Assembly: GCA_002377855.1 (NCBI GenBank)
Contig: DFQQ01000015.1
Coordinates: 24,045-88,044 of the forward strand
Direction of reading: 5' to 3'
DNA: 64,000 bases
DNA from: Acidovorax delafieldii
GTDB taxonomy: Bacteria > Pseudomonadota > Gammaproteobacteria > Burkholderiales > Burkholderiaceae_C
Shown: positions 1 through 8,754 of the stretch, in pieces
Layout of the letters: every line of letters starts with the position of its first letter
Position numbering within the stretch: position 1 is the stretch's first letter
Notes under the pieces: model-generated
Told to the model about the DNA's origin: nothing
Database searches by the model: none
The model's input: the letters and a program-made list of their open reading frames with translations, nothing else
Position numbers and translations under genes: made by a program

Positions 1-116
1 GCAGCAGCCTTCTTCGCTGGAGCAGCAGCCTTCTTCGCTGCGGCTACGGGTTTAGCGGGAGTCGCCTTTTTTGCTGGGGCGGCTTTCTTTGCGGCCGGTT
101 TTTTCGCAGTTGCCAT
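1..116 (-). CDS. Histone H1-like nucleoid protein, 3' end outside window
   Basis: Only the first 38 codons are present. They encode a leader rich in Lys, Ala and Pro, with repeated PAKKAA and AAKKAA blocks, like the Lys/Ala-rich H1-like DNA-binding proteins of Burkholderiales. Two ATG codons lie side by side (114-116 and 117-119). The strong AAGGAG site at 123-128 sits about 6 nt from the inner ATG and 3 nt from the outer one, so the inner ATG is preferred. The role, compaction of DNA by a basic tail, is inferred from composition alone. The gene runs off the left edge, so length and C-terminus are unknown. Confidence 0.75.
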   Translation of the reverse strand, partial: MATAKKPAAKKAAPAKKATPAKPVAAAKKAAAPAKKAA

Positions 117-310
117 CATGTTCTCCTTGGGTCAATTAGCAAAGAGCACTCCCTGTCTGCAGTGGACAAGAAGCGATCCATGGTGATGGACGCTGCTTGA
201 GCTCCATCACCATGAATACGGGGACACCGCCGTCCATTCCCGGGCTTTGCCGAGATCGGTGTGCGGGGTGTGGTGTTAGCGTCCATGGCCAGAAAGCGCT
301 CGATGAGGGA

Positions 311-1498
311 TCAGTCCCAAGAGAGGGCGCCGCCCGACTGGTACTCGATAACGCGGGTTTCGAAGAAGTTACGTTCCTTCTTCAAATCGATCATTTCACT
401 CATCCAGGGGAAGGGGTTCTCTTCATTCGGGAAGAGCGTCTCCAGGCCGATCTGTGTGGCGCGCCGGTTGGCGATGTAGCGCAGGTAACCCTTGAACATC
501 GAGGCATTCATCCCCAGCACTCCGCGGGGCATGGTGTCCTCGGCGTAGCGATATTCAAGTTCTACGGCCTTCATGAACAGCGCCTTGATCTCTTCCTTGA
601 ACTCCGCAGTCCACAGATGCGGATTCTCGAGCTTGAGCTGGTTGATGAGGTCGATGCCAAAGTTGCAGTGCATCGACTCATCACGCAGGATGTACTGGTA
701 CTGCTCGGCAGCGCCCGTCATTTTGTTCTGACGACCCAGCGCCAGAATTTGCGTAAAGCCGACGTAGAAGAACAATCCTTCCATCAGGCAAGCGAACACG
801 ATCAATGACTTCAGCAGGGTCTGGTCTGCTTCAAGCGTTCCCGTGTGGAAGTTCGGGTCCATGATCGCTTCGATGAAGGGGATCAGGAACTCGTCCTTGT
901 CGCGGATGGATTGGACTTCGTTGTATGCGTTGAAGATTTCGCTCTCATCCAGCCCCAGCGACTCCACGATGTACTGGTAAGCGTGCGTGTGGATCGCTTC
1001 TTCAAACGCTTGGCGCAGCAAGAACTGGCGGCATTCAGGTGCGGTGATGTGGCGGTACGTGCCCAGCACGATGTTGTTCGCTGCCAGCGAGTCCGCGGTC
1101 ACGAAGAAACCGAGGTTGCGCTTGACGATGCGCCGTTCATCTTCAGTCAAGCCATTGGGGTCCTTCCACAACGCGATGTCACGCGTCATGTTCACCTCTT
1201 GTGGCATCCAGTGGTTGGCACAGGTGGCGAGGTATTTTTCCCATGCCCATTTGTACTTGAACGGGACAAGTTGATTGACGTCTGTCTGGCCGTTGATGAT
1301 GCGCTTGTCAGCGGCGTTGACTCGGCGATGCGTAGCGGCGGGCGCGACCGAGGTGGTGGCTTGCGGTGCGCTGGCAGCAGGATGCGCTGCGGGCGTTTGC
1401 ACTGACAGCGGAGACTGCGCTGCCTGGTGGCCGTTTTGCAGGCCACCGTCCATTTGGTTTTGCGATGAGGGCTTGACTTCTTCGTCCCAGGTCAGCAT
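311..1498 (-). CDS. nrdB: Ribonucleotide reductase class Ia, beta (radical) subunit
   Basis: NrdB holds the diferric-tyrosyl radical that starts reduction of ribonucleoside diphosphates in NrdA. With ATG at 1498 the protein is 395 aa. Likely iron ligands are D136, E167, H170, E240, E274 and H277, and Y174 is placed like E. coli Tyr122 (E-x-x-H-x-x-x-Y). An Ala/Pro/Gln-rich stretch of about 60 residues precedes the fold. The reading frame stays open upstream to a TTG at 1567, but the start MLTWDEE is the conserved N-terminus in relatives I know. It lies 134 nt downstream of nrdA on the same strand, so co-transcription is likely. The upstream ribosome site (GGAAAA) is weak. Confidence 0.95.
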   Translation of the reverse strand: MLTWDEEVKPSSQNQMDGGLQNGHQAAQSPLSVQTPAAHPAASAPQATTSVAPAATHRRVNAADKRIINGQTDVNQLVPFKYKWAWEKYLATCANHWMPQEVNMTRDIALWKDPNGLTEDERRIVKRNLGFFVTADSLAANNIVLGTYRHITAPECRQFLLRQAFEEAIHTHAYQYIVESLGLDESEIFNAYNEVQSIRDKDEFLIPFIEAIMDPNFHTGTLEADQTLLKSLIVFACLMEGLFFYVGFTQILALGRQNKMTGAAEQYQYILRDESMHCNFGIDLINQLKLENPHLWTAEFKEEIKALFMKAVELEYRYAEDTMPRGVLGMNASMFKGYLRYIANRRATQIGLETLFPNEENPFPWMSEMIDLKKERNFFETRVIEYQSGGALSWD

Positions 1499-1562
1499 AG
1501 GTTTTCCAATGATCGGATTATGAAAGGAGTGCTGCAAAAAGAAAAGCACTGAAGCGTTATGC

Positions 1563-1625
1563 AGCAACGTTTTGTTGCTTCACAGCACATGCGCGGCGCA
1601 TCCTTTTGAGCAGATGCGCCGCATG
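1563..1625 (-). other. Two hairpins in the nrdA-nrdB spacer
   Basis: The first inverted repeat spans 1588-1625: CATGCG plus GCGCATC pairs with GATGCGCCGCATG, about 13 bp with a 2-nt bulge and a 10-nt loop. The second, 1563-1579, is AGCAAC-GTTTT-GTTGCT. Neither is followed by a U run on the minus strand, so they do not look like a full terminator. They could set the ratio of nrdA to nrdB mRNA by partial termination or by protecting the processed 3' end; that role is inference. Confidence 0.5.
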
Positions 1626-1632
1626 AATTAAG

Positions 1633-4542
1633 TTACTGACACGCTTCGCAAGCCACGTCGTCAATGGCCGTGAACTGCACATCGGTCGCGGGCACCGCGT
1701 TGCCCAGTGCGGAGCCAGCCTGCATTGGCACTGGCGCACTTTCTGCAGCGTGGGCAGAGACGCCCTCAGGGCCCGACGAAACGGCATTGAGCTGGCGTGT
1801 GTTCACGGTGCTCATCTCCACGTGTGTGGCGCTTTGTGTGCGCAGGTAGTACGTGGTCTTGAGGCCACGCACCCAAGCCAGTTTGTACGTGTCGTCAAGC
1901 TTCTTGCCGGAAGCGCCGGCCATGTAGATGTTCAGGCTCTGCGCCTGGTCGATCCATTTTTGGCGACGCGAAGCAGCCTCTACCAACCATTGGGGCTCGA
2001 CCTCAAACGCGGTGGAGTACAGGGCCTTGATGTCTGCGGGCACGCGGTCGATCGGGTGCAGCGAGCCCTTGAAGTGCTTGAGGTCCATGATCATCACGTC
2101 GTCCCACAGACCCAGGCGCTTGAGGTCGCGCACCAAGCCACCGTTGATGACGGTGAACTCGCCGGACAGGTTCGACTTGACCGACAGGTTGCCGAAGGAT
2201 GGCTCGATCGAAGCGTCCACGCCGATGATGTTGGATATGGTGGCGGTGGGGGCAATGGCTACGCAGTTGGAGTTGCGCATGCCATCCTGCGCGATTTTTT
2301 TGCGCAGGGCGTCCCAGTCGAGGGTGGATGAGCGGTCCACTTCCACGTAGCCGCCACGGGCTTGCGCCAGCATGTCCAATGTGTCAAACGGCAGGACGCC
2401 GCGGTCCCACAGCGAGCCCTTGTAGCTCGAGTATTGGCCACGTTCCTTGGCCAGCTCGGTCGATGCCCAGTAGGCGTAGTAGCAAATCGCTTCCATGGAG
2501 CGGTCGGCAAATTCGACAGCTTCTTGGGACGCGTAGGGGATGCGCAGTTCGTAGAGGCTGTCTTGGAACGCCATCAGCCCCAGCCCCACAGGGCGGTGGC
2601 GCAGGTTGGAATCGCGCGCTTTCTTGACAGCGTAGTAGTTGATGTCGATGACGTTGTCCAGCATGCGCATGGCAACTGTGATTGTCTTCTTCAGCTTGTC
2701 ATGGTCAATCTGGCCATTCTTCAGGTGCTGGCGCAGGTTCACGGAACCCAGATTGCACACTGCCGTTTCGGTGTCACTGGTGTTGAGTGTGATTTCCGTG
2801 CAAAGGTTGGAAGAGTGCACCACGCCGGCATGCTGCTGGGGCGAGCGCACATTGCACGCGTCCTTGAACGTGATCCAAGGGTGGCCTGTTTCGAACAGCA
2901 TGGTGAGAATCTTGCGCCACAGGTCGGTGGCCTGCACCGTCTTGCTGGGCTTGAGCTCGCCGGCGGCGGCTTTGGCTTCGTAAGCGACATACGCTTTTTC
3001 AAAATCGGCGCCAAACAGATCATGCAGATCCGGCACGTTGGAAGGGGAGAACAAGGTCCACGTACCCTTTTCCATCACGCGGCGCATGAACAGGTCTGGA
3101 ATCCAGTTGGCCGTGTTCATGTCGTGCGTGCGGCGGCGGTCATCGCCAGTGTTCTTGCGCAACTCCAGGAATTCTTCGATGTCGAGGTGCCAGGTTTCGA
3201 GGTAGGTGCAAACGGCACCCTTGCGCTTGCCGCCCTGGTTGACCGCCACGGCCGTGTCATTCACCACCTTGAGGAACGGGACCACACCTTGAGACTCGCC
3301 ATTGGTGCCCTTGATGTGCGAACCCAGGGCACGCACGCGCGTCCAGTCGTTACCCAGCCCGCCCGCAAACTTCGACAGCAGCGCGTTTTCCTTGATGGAC
3401 TCGTAGATCCCGTCCAGGTCATCGGGCACGGTGGTCAGATAGCAGCTGGACAGCTGCGAGCGCAGCGTGCCACTGTTGAACAGCGTTGGCGTGCTCGACA
3501 TGAAGTCGAAACTGGAGAGCACCTCATAGAACTCGATGGCGCGGGCTTCCGGGTCCGCTTCGTTGAGCGACAAGCCCATGGCAACGCGCATGAAGAAAGC
3601 CTGGGGCAGTTCAATACGGCTTTTGCGAACGTGCAGAAAATAGCGGTCGTACAGCGTTTGCAAACCAAGGTAGTCAAATTGCAGGTCGCGTTGGGGCTTG
3701 AGCGCTGCGGCCAAGCGGGGCAGGTTGAACTTCAGCAGGCGCTCGTCCAGCAGGTCGTTGTCCACGCCCTTTTGGATGAATTGAGGGAAATACTCGATAT
3801 AGGCCTGTCCCATCAGGTCCTGCGTCACGTCGCGCCCCAGCACTTCGCGAACGATGGTGTGCAACAGCAGGCGTGCGGTTGCGTAGGTGTAGTCAGGATC
3901 CTTCTCAATCAGAGTGCGGGCAGCCAGGATGGATGCCTTGTACACCTCGTCCATGGGTACGCCGTCGTACAGGTTGCGCATGGTTTCGGCCACGATGGGG
4001 TCGGCCTTCACGTCTTGGCCCAAACCAACGCAAGCTGACTCGATGAGCGACTGCAGGCGGCGTGGGTCCAGAGCCATGCGCTGGCCATTTTCCAGAACAT
4101 GCAGTGCCGGCACTGCGGGTGCGTGCTGCTGCACCTGGGTAGCGCGCTCCTGGGCGCGACGTTCACGGTACAGAACGTATGCACGTGCGACTTCGTGGTG
4201 GCCGCCGCGCATCAGGCCCAGTTCGACCTGGTCTTGCACGTCTTCAATGTGAAAAGTGCCGCCGCCAGGGCGCGATCGCATCAGCGCACGGGTGACCCCT
4301 TGGGTCAATGCGTCCACCACTTCGCGCACGCTGGCCGAGGCCGCGCCCTGGGTGCCATGGACCGCCAAAAATGCCTTCATCAGTGCAATGGCGATCTTGG
4401 GTGCTTCGAACGGAACGACCGCGCCATTGCGCCGAATGATCTGATAGTGGCCCTGGGCATTGGCCGCCGAGTTGGCGGCGTCGCCTGCGACCTCTTCAGG
4501 GGTGGAACGCGCGGCGGTGGGTGTGTTCAAAGCAGCTTGCAT
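1633..4542 (-). CDS. nrdA: Ribonucleotide reductase class Ia, alpha (catalytic) subunit
   Basis: NrdA reduces ribonucleoside diphosphates to deoxyribonucleotides. With ATG at 4542, preceded by AGAGGA, it is 969 aa, longer than E. coli NrdA (761). Residues about 32-130 form an ATP-cone (YQIIRRNG start), and about 145-235 look like a second, degenerate cone, as in Pseudomonas-type NrdA. Active-site residues are C367 and C596 (redox pair), N579, C581 (thiyl) and E583, and the swinging C-terminal pair is C965/C968. It is the first gene of nrdAB and is preceded by a sigma70-like promoter overlapped by NrdR boxes. A further in-frame start 96 nt upstream lacks support. Confidence 0.96.
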   Translation of the reverse strand: MQAALNTPTAARSTPEEVAGDAANSAANAQGHYQIIRRNGAVVPFEAPKIAIALMKAFLAVHGTQGAASASVREVVDALTQGVTRALMRSRPGGGTFHIEDVQDQVELGLMRGGHHEVARAYVLYRERRAQERATQVQQHAPAVPALHVLENGQRMALDPRRLQSLIESACVGLGQDVKADPIVAETMRNLYDGVPMDEVYKASILAARTLIEKDPDYTYATARLLLHTIVREVLGRDVTQDLMGQAYIEYFPQFIQKGVDNDLLDERLLKFNLPRLAAALKPQRDLQFDYLGLQTLYDRYFLHVRKSRIELPQAFFMRVAMGLSLNEADPEARAIEFYEVLSSFDFMSSTPTLFNSGTLRSQLSSCYLTTVPDDLDGIYESIKENALLSKFAGGLGNDWTRVRALGSHIKGTNGESQGVVPFLKVVNDTAVAVNQGGKRKGAVCTYLETWHLDIEEFLELRKNTGDDRRRTHDMNTANWIPDLFMRRVMEKGTWTLFSPSNVPDLHDLFGADFEKAYVAYEAKAAAGELKPSKTVQATDLWRKILTMLFETGHPWITFKDACNVRSPQQHAGVVHSSNLCTEITLNTSDTETAVCNLGSVNLRQHLKNGQIDHDKLKKTITVAMRMLDNVIDINYYAVKKARDSNLRHRPVGLGLMAFQDSLYELRIPYASQEAVEFADRSMEAICYYAYWASTELAKERGQYSSYKGSLWDRGVLPFDTLDMLAQARGGYVEVDRSSTLDWDALRKKIAQDGMRNSNCVAIAPTATISNIIGVDASIEPSFGNLSVKSNLSGEFTVINGGLVRDLKRLGLWDDVMIMDLKHFKGSLHPIDRVPADIKALYSTAFEVEPQWLVEAASRRQKWIDQAQSLNIYMAGASGKKLDDTYKLAWVRGLKTTYYLRTQSATHVEMSTVNTRQLNAVSSGPEGVSAHAAESAPVPMQAGSALGNAVPATDVQFTAIDDVACEACQ

Positions 4543-4636
4543 GGGTGTCCTCTCTGTGGGCTGAGTGGGGGATGAAATTGCAGAAGCCGGAGCTGCTGCC
4601 AAAGCGGAGCGCGTACGACAGCTTTTTGACTGCCGC

Positions 4637-4652
4637 ACACTATATATGGGGT
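4637..4652 (-). promoter_or_regulatory. NrdR box, promoter-proximal
   Basis: The sequence ACACTATATATGGGGT matches the NrdR-box form ACACTATATATAGTGT at 14 of 16 positions. It covers the -10 element of the nrdA promoter. Its centre is 32 bp from the centre of the second box, three helical turns, the usual spacing of NrdR box pairs. NrdR is the zinc-finger/ATP-cone repressor of reductase genes; its gene is not in this window. Confidence 0.8.
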
Positions 4653-4667
4653 GTGGATTGGGTTCAA
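4639..4667 (-). promoter_or_regulatory. sigma70-type promoter of nrdAB
   Basis: On the minus strand TTGAAC (4662-4667) and TATAGT (4639-4644) are separated by exactly 17 bp. Transcription should start near 4632, giving a leader of about 90 nt before the nrdA ATG at 4542. The -10 is inside one NrdR box and the -35 abuts the other, a layout suited to repression. Confidence 0.7.
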
Positions 4668-4668
4668 G

Positions 4669-4684
4669 ACACTACCGGTAGTGT
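4669..4684 (-). promoter_or_regulatory. NrdR box, promoter-distal
   Basis: ACACTACCGGTAGTGT is a perfect 16-bp palindrome whose outer six bases on each side match the NrdR consensus, with CCGG at the centre. It lies just upstream of the -35 of the nrdA promoter and 32 bp (centre to centre) from the proximal box. Confidence 0.8.
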
Positions 4685-4917
4685 ACCGTCTGGTGTGCAA
4701 GAGTGCTCGAAACTACCTGTATCAGGCTTGCGCTCGCATCGGTGGGAGGCGAGCAAACCCGCGTTACCGCGGGGTTTGGAATGTCAGATGTCGTGGCTGT
4801 GCGGGCTGTCGCGGCGTTTGCCCTGCGGGGGCGCTTGCAGCCTGATTCGTTGCTTTTGAAGGGGCGCGATCCTACCCTGAATCCGCCGCCAGTTTTTAAC
4901 CTGAACCTGGGTCGGGT
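4685..4917. other. Spacer between ampD end and nrdA control region
   Basis: No credible gene is seen. A hairpin at 4755-4777 (AAACCCGCG / CGCGGGGTTT, one bulged base) followed on the minus strand by TTTGCTC could be a weak terminator for the ampD-side transcript, which ends at 4918. The remainder shows nothing I recognise. Confidence 0.4.
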
Positions 4918-5511
4918 TTACGTGGGGGTCGCTTGACGTGGCAGCTCGAGGATGCTTGGGCCCAGGGCACGGGCCAGTTTCTGCCAATCAAACCCAGGCC
5001 CTGGGTCCTGCTTGCGGCCGGGGGCCACGTGTTCGTGCCCCGCCACGTAGCGCAAGGGATAGCGCTGGGCGAGGTCGCGGCACAGCGCCGCAAGGGCGGT
5101 GTACTGGGCCGGTTCAAAAAGCTCTCCCTCCAGGCCCTCCAGCTCTATACCAATGGAGTCATCGTTGCAGTTGGCTTTGCCGCGGTATGAAGACTGTCCT
5201 GCGTGCCACGCGCGCTGATCGCAATCGACAAATTGCCATAACTGACCGCTGCGCTCAATAAAGAAGTGAGAAGAGACCTGCAGTCCGCGGATCTGCTGGT
5301 AGTAGGGGTGGGCGTCCCAGTCGAGGCAATTGGTAAACAATTGCTGGACAGCACCGGTGCCATATTGACCGGGGGGCAGGCTGATGGAATGCACGACCAC
5401 CAGGTCGACGGCGCCGGATGCGCTTTGCGGCCGCTGGCCGAAATTGGGGGAAGGCAGATGCACTGCGCCGCGATGCCAGCCATCGGCCCACATGGTTTGC
5501 AGCGCTGCCAT
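4918..5511 (-). CDS. ampD: 1,6-anhydro-N-acetylmuramyl-L-alanine amidase
   Basis: AmpD cleaves the lactyl-amide bond of 1,6-anhydroMurNAc-peptides in the cytoplasm during cell-wall recycling, and so tunes AmpR-controlled beta-lactamase where present. The 197-aa product has the zinc ligands H41 (VVHSIS), H159 and D169 (G-H-x9-D in the APGRKQDPGP block), matching the E. coli H34/H154/D164 arrangement, and E122/E124 in the GIELEG strand. It has no signal peptide, consistent with cytosolic AmpD. ATG at 5511 lies one base after the pilR stop (5513); a TTG at 5520 overlapping pilR is the alternative. It is the last gene of the five-gene leftward operon. Confidence 0.93.
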   Translation of the reverse strand: MAALQTMWADGWHRGAVHLPSPNFGQRPQSASGAVDLVVVHSISLPPGQYGTGAVQQLFTNCLDWDAHPYYQQIRGLQVSSHFFIERSGQLWQFVDCDQRAWHAGQSSYRGKANCNDDSIGIELEGLEGELFEPAQYTALAALCRDLAQRYPLRYVAGHEHVAPGRKQDPGPGFDWQKLARALGPSILELPRQATPT

Positions 5512-5512
5512 A

Positions 5513-7039
5513 TCAGCCAATCTCGTCTTGGAAGTCCTGATCGTTGGGCACGCTGATGTTCAGGCGTGCAATCCGGTAGCGAATCTGACGCAGGCTGATG
5601 CCCAAGCGTGCCGCGGTGGCCGTGCGATTAAAGCCCGTTTCCTTGAGGGCACGAACCAGTATGTCGCGCTCCTGCTGGTCGAGCCACGCCTGCAAATCGT
5701 TGGGCAAGGGAGCGGATCCGGCTGCGCTGGTCTCTGCGCTGGCGCGGTCCTGATCGTTGCCTACCTGTGGCTCGGCGGCGTATCTGTCTTGTCCCCGCTG
5801 GACAGGGGGCGTCGTGTGGTGTGCGGTGCTTGTGGATGCGAAAGCCTCGACCTGCAACTCATCGCCGTCGCTCAGCGCTACCGCTCGGTGCAACACGTTT
5901 TCCAGTTCACGCACATTGCCGGTGAGTGGGTGCGCGGCAATTGCCTGGAGTGCTTGTTCCGTGAGTCGAGGCACGGGCATGCCCGATTCCTGGCCAATTC
6001 GTTTCAGCAGCGTCGCGCACAGGGCCGGAAGGTCTTCCCGGCGCTCGCGCAGCGGGGGAATGACAATCTCGATCACGTTGAGACGGTAGTACAGATCCTG
6101 GCGGAAACGCCCCGCCTGTACGTCTGCGGCGAGATCGCGGTGCGTGGCGCTCACGATCCGCACATCCACCGTCTCCTCCTGCGTGGAGCCCAGAGGGCGC
6201 ACGCTGCGTTCCTGGATAGCGCGCAGCAACTTGGATTGCATGGCCAGGGGCAAGTCACCAATTTCATCGAGGAACAGGGTGCCGCCGCGTGCGGCCTGAA
6301 AGTACCCGTCCCTGTCCTGGGCGGCGCCGGTGTATGAGCCCTTGCGGGCTCCGAAGAATTCGGCTTCCAGCAGGTTCTCCGGGATCGCGCCACAGTTCAC
6401 GGCGATGCAGGGGCCTTCCGCGCGCTGGCTGCAGGCGTGCAGCGCCTGTGCGACGAGTTCCTTGCCGGTCCCGGATTCGCCGTGGACCAGCACCGGGGCC
6501 ATGCCCCTGGCCACCTTGGCGATGCGCTGCTTGACGTTGCGCATCGCTTCCGACTCGCCCACCAGCCGGTCCAGCGATGAGTGGATGGAGGCGGCCGTGC
6601 CTGTGTCAGAGCCGCTGTGGCGCTGGGCTGTGCCACCTCGCGGCGCGCGCGGCGCGGGTGTCGCGCCGGTGCCCTGGACTGCAGAAGCCACCACCGATCG
6701 AAACTGCTTGAGGTCCACCGGTTTGGTAAGGTAGTCGAAAGCGCCGGCCCGCAGAGCTTCCACGGCATTCTCTGCGGACCCATAAGCGGTCATGACCACA
6801 CAGCGCTCGCGGCGTTGCTGATCGCGCAGGTCTTGCAAAATTTCCATGCCAAAGCCGTCGGGCAATCGCATGTCGGTGATCACGACGTCAAAAGGCCGGC
6901 CCTTGAGTTGATCGCGTGCCTCCTGTACGGTGGATGCTGTCTCCACCCGGTAGCCTTCGCGCAGCAGGGTCAACTCATACAGGGTGCGCAGGTCGGGTTC
7001 GTCATCAATGACCAGTATGGAGGCGGCAGGGGCGTTCAT
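5513..7039 (-). CDS. pilR: sigma54-dependent response regulator of pilus genes
   Basis: PilR activates sigma54 transcription of the major pilin gene. The 508-aa protein has a receiver domain (phospho-acceptor D56, conserved K106), an AAA+ domain with Walker A GESGTGKE (187-194), a sigma54-contact loop GSYTGA (234-239) in place of the textbook GAFTGA, and a Fis-type helix-turn-helix at the C-terminus (TATAARLGISLRQIRYR). ATG at 7039 starts 5 nt after the pilS stop, and the stop is one base from ampD. The upstream ORF extension inside pilS was rejected. Identity as PilR rather than another NtrC-family regulator rests on the partner kinase and on pilus genes in the window. Confidence 0.9.
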   Translation of the reverse strand: MNAPAASILVIDDEPDLRTLYELTLLREGYRVETASTVQEARDQLKGRPFDVVITDMRLPDGFGMEILQDLRDQQRRERCVVMTAYGSAENAVEALRAGAFDYLTKPVDLKQFRSVVASAVQGTGATPAPRAPRGGTAQRHSGSDTGTAASIHSSLDRLVGESEAMRNVKQRIAKVARGMAPVLVHGESGTGKELVAQALHACSQRAEGPCIAVNCGAIPENLLEAEFFGARKGSYTGAAQDRDGYFQAARGGTLFLDEIGDLPLAMQSKLLRAIQERSVRPLGSTQEETVDVRIVSATHRDLAADVQAGRFRQDLYYRLNVIEIVIPPLRERREDLPALCATLLKRIGQESGMPVPRLTEQALQAIAAHPLTGNVRELENVLHRAVALSDGDELQVEAFASTSTAHHTTPPVQRGQDRYAAEPQVGNDQDRASAETSAAGSAPLPNDLQAWLDQQERDILVRALKETGFNRTATAARLGISLRQIRYRIARLNISVPNDQDFQDEIG

Positions 7040-7044
7040 GGTTC

Positions 7045-8754
7045 TCAGATAACGATCGAATCGAAAAGCGTTGCGGGCTCTATGGCCCGGGTGGTTCGGC
7101 GAAAAGCCACCGTAAAGGCGTTGCCCCCGATGACTCCGCGTGCGGTGGCCCGGGTGGTGCGCTGGTAGCTGATGGACGCGCCGTGCCTTTGGCACAGCTC
7201 GCGACAAATATAGAGGCCCAGGCCACTGGAGCGGCTTTCGGAGGAGAAGAACGGCTCAAACAAGTGGCGTTCCACCGACTTGTCCATGGGTGCACCATCG
7301 CTCCACACTTGCAGCGTGATCTGTCCGGTGGCGCTGGTGCGTGTCTGCACGGTGAGTGAATCTTCCTCGTGCCCCATGTAGCGCAGGGCGTTGTCCAGCA
7401 GGTTCACCAGCACGCGGCGCAAATGCTCGGGGTCAAACTCCACATGCACGATGGAGGCCTCCAGCAGAAGCTGCGCCCGTCGCCGCACCGGGTCTTGGCT
7501 GCTCCAGTCACTCCATACTTGCGCCACGGTAGCGTCCAGCGCCAGCGTCACCCCTGGCGCCTGGCTGATCTGGTGCTGTACGCGGGCAATGTCCAGCACT
7601 TCCTCCGCAATCCGCGCCAGGCGGTCTGCATTTTGCTGCACCATTTGCGCCAGCCGTTTCTGGCCGGGATCCTGCAGGTCTTCTTCCAGCAGCGCGTTGG
7701 CCTGCACGATGGCCGCCAGGGGGTTGCGGATCTCATGCGCCACCGCGGCAGACATGCGGCCCATGGCGGCGAGTTTCTCGGTGCGCAGCCGCGCTTCCAT
7801 CTCCCGCAGATCGTGCAGGAACATGACGCAAAGCCGCTCGGCACGGCTGTCTTGGTCGCTCGGCGTGGATGTGAGCCACGTGCGCACATGCAGGCCCATG
7901 GGGCTCTCACCGGGATGAAGCAGCGCGACGTCAGCGGTTTGCGGCTGCTCTTGGTCAAAGGTGCGGTGTGCCAGCGTCACCAGCGGCTGCCAGCCTTCGC
8001 AGCGCCCCAGCGAAAACGGCAGCTCTGCGCGCTGGCTGTCTCCGAGCAAGCCTTGCGCGGCAGGGTTGGCCATGCGCACGGTGTCGTTCTCGTCCACCAC
8101 CAGCACGCCGTCACTCAGGTGTTCTATCACCAGCGAACTGACCTGGGTTTGCACCTGCGCAGCCATGCGGCTGCGCTCGGCAACTTCCTGTTCACCCACC
8201 AGCCGCGCCGACAGCTGGTGTACCAGGTACGTCACTACAAAGTAGCCCGTGCCGGTGAGCGCACTTTGCAGATAGCGCTGCGTATCCTCGCCTTGCGACT
8301 GGACACCGCTCCACCAGGCCCACACAAGCAGCAAGAGCGTCACTGCAGCGGTAGTGCCCAGGGCAAGCGTCAAGGTGCCCAGCACCGCGGCCATCAGGAT
8401 GGGGAGCCCGAACAGAGGCGTGTAGTTCATTGCCCCGGACTGCAGCAATTGAAGGGCGCACACCACCACGATGTCCACGCCGATCGAGGGGAGCCATTGT
8501 GGGCCGGTTCCCGGCGAAGGGGGCGCGTGGCGTCCCAGAATCCGCAGCAACACCGCGGCAAACAGGTAGGCGGCGCAAACGGCCATCACGGCGGGCGTGG
8601 AGGCTTGCGCCTGGTTGAACGCCAGCCCCAGCAACTGCAGCACCAGCAGGGCCACGGCGATCATCACCCGGCCGGTGAGAAAGCCGCGCCACAGCCGCAC
8701 AAAGGGTGCGTCGGTGGTGTGTAGCCGGCCATCGCTCAAGGGGGCATCCTTCAC
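7045..8754 (-). CDS. pilS: Pilus two-component sensor histidine kinase
   Basis: PilS phosphorylates PilR. The 569-aa protein starts with about six hydrophobic segments (residues roughly 25-185), followed by a PAS-like region (SLVIEHLSDGVLVVDENDTV), a HisKA phospho-acceptor motif VAHEIRNPLA and an HATPase domain with DNALRYM (N box) and SSGLGLYICRELC (G2 box). This order is that of PilS. It begins with GTG at 8754, and GTGA overlaps the stop of the preceding gene (8751-8753), so translation is probably coupled. The kinase senses pilin in the membrane in Pseudomonas; that is family knowledge. Confidence 0.9.
   Translation of the reverse strand: MKDAPLSDGRLHTTDAPFVRLWRGFLTGRVMIAVALLVLQLLGLAFNQAQASTPAVMAVCAAYLFAAVLLRILGRHAPPSPGTGPQWLPSIGVDIVVVCALQLLQSGAMNYTPLFGLPILMAAVLGTLTLALGTTAAVTLLLLVWAWWSGVQSQGEDTQRYLQSALTGTGYFVVTYLVHQLSARLVGEQEVAERSRMAAQVQTQVSSLVIEHLSDGVLVVDENDTVRMANPAAQGLLGDSQRAELPFSLGRCEGWQPLVTLAHRTFDQEQPQTADVALLHPGESPMGLHVRTWLTSTPSDQDSRAERLCVMFLHDLREMEARLRTEKLAAMGRMSAAVAHEIRNPLAAIVQANALLEEDLQDPGQKRLAQMVQQNADRLARIAEEVLDIARVQHQISQAPGVTLALDATVAQVWSDWSSQDPVRRRAQLLLEASIVHVEFDPEHLRRVLVNLLDNALRYMGHEEDSLTVQTRTSATGQITLQVWSDGAPMDKSVERHLFEPFFSSESRSSGLGLYICRELCQRHGASISYQRTTRATARGVIGGNAFTVAFRRTTRAIEPATLFDSIVI

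Noticed and set aside
197..808. Plus-strand frame (203 codons) over the nrdB end
   Set aside because: Overlaps nrdB antisense; the start region has no ribosome site.
2362..4038. Long plus-strand frame (558 codons) opposite nrdA
   Set aside because: It is an antisense shadow in a high-GC gene; nrdA has all catalytic residues and this frame has no recognisable family or ribosome site.
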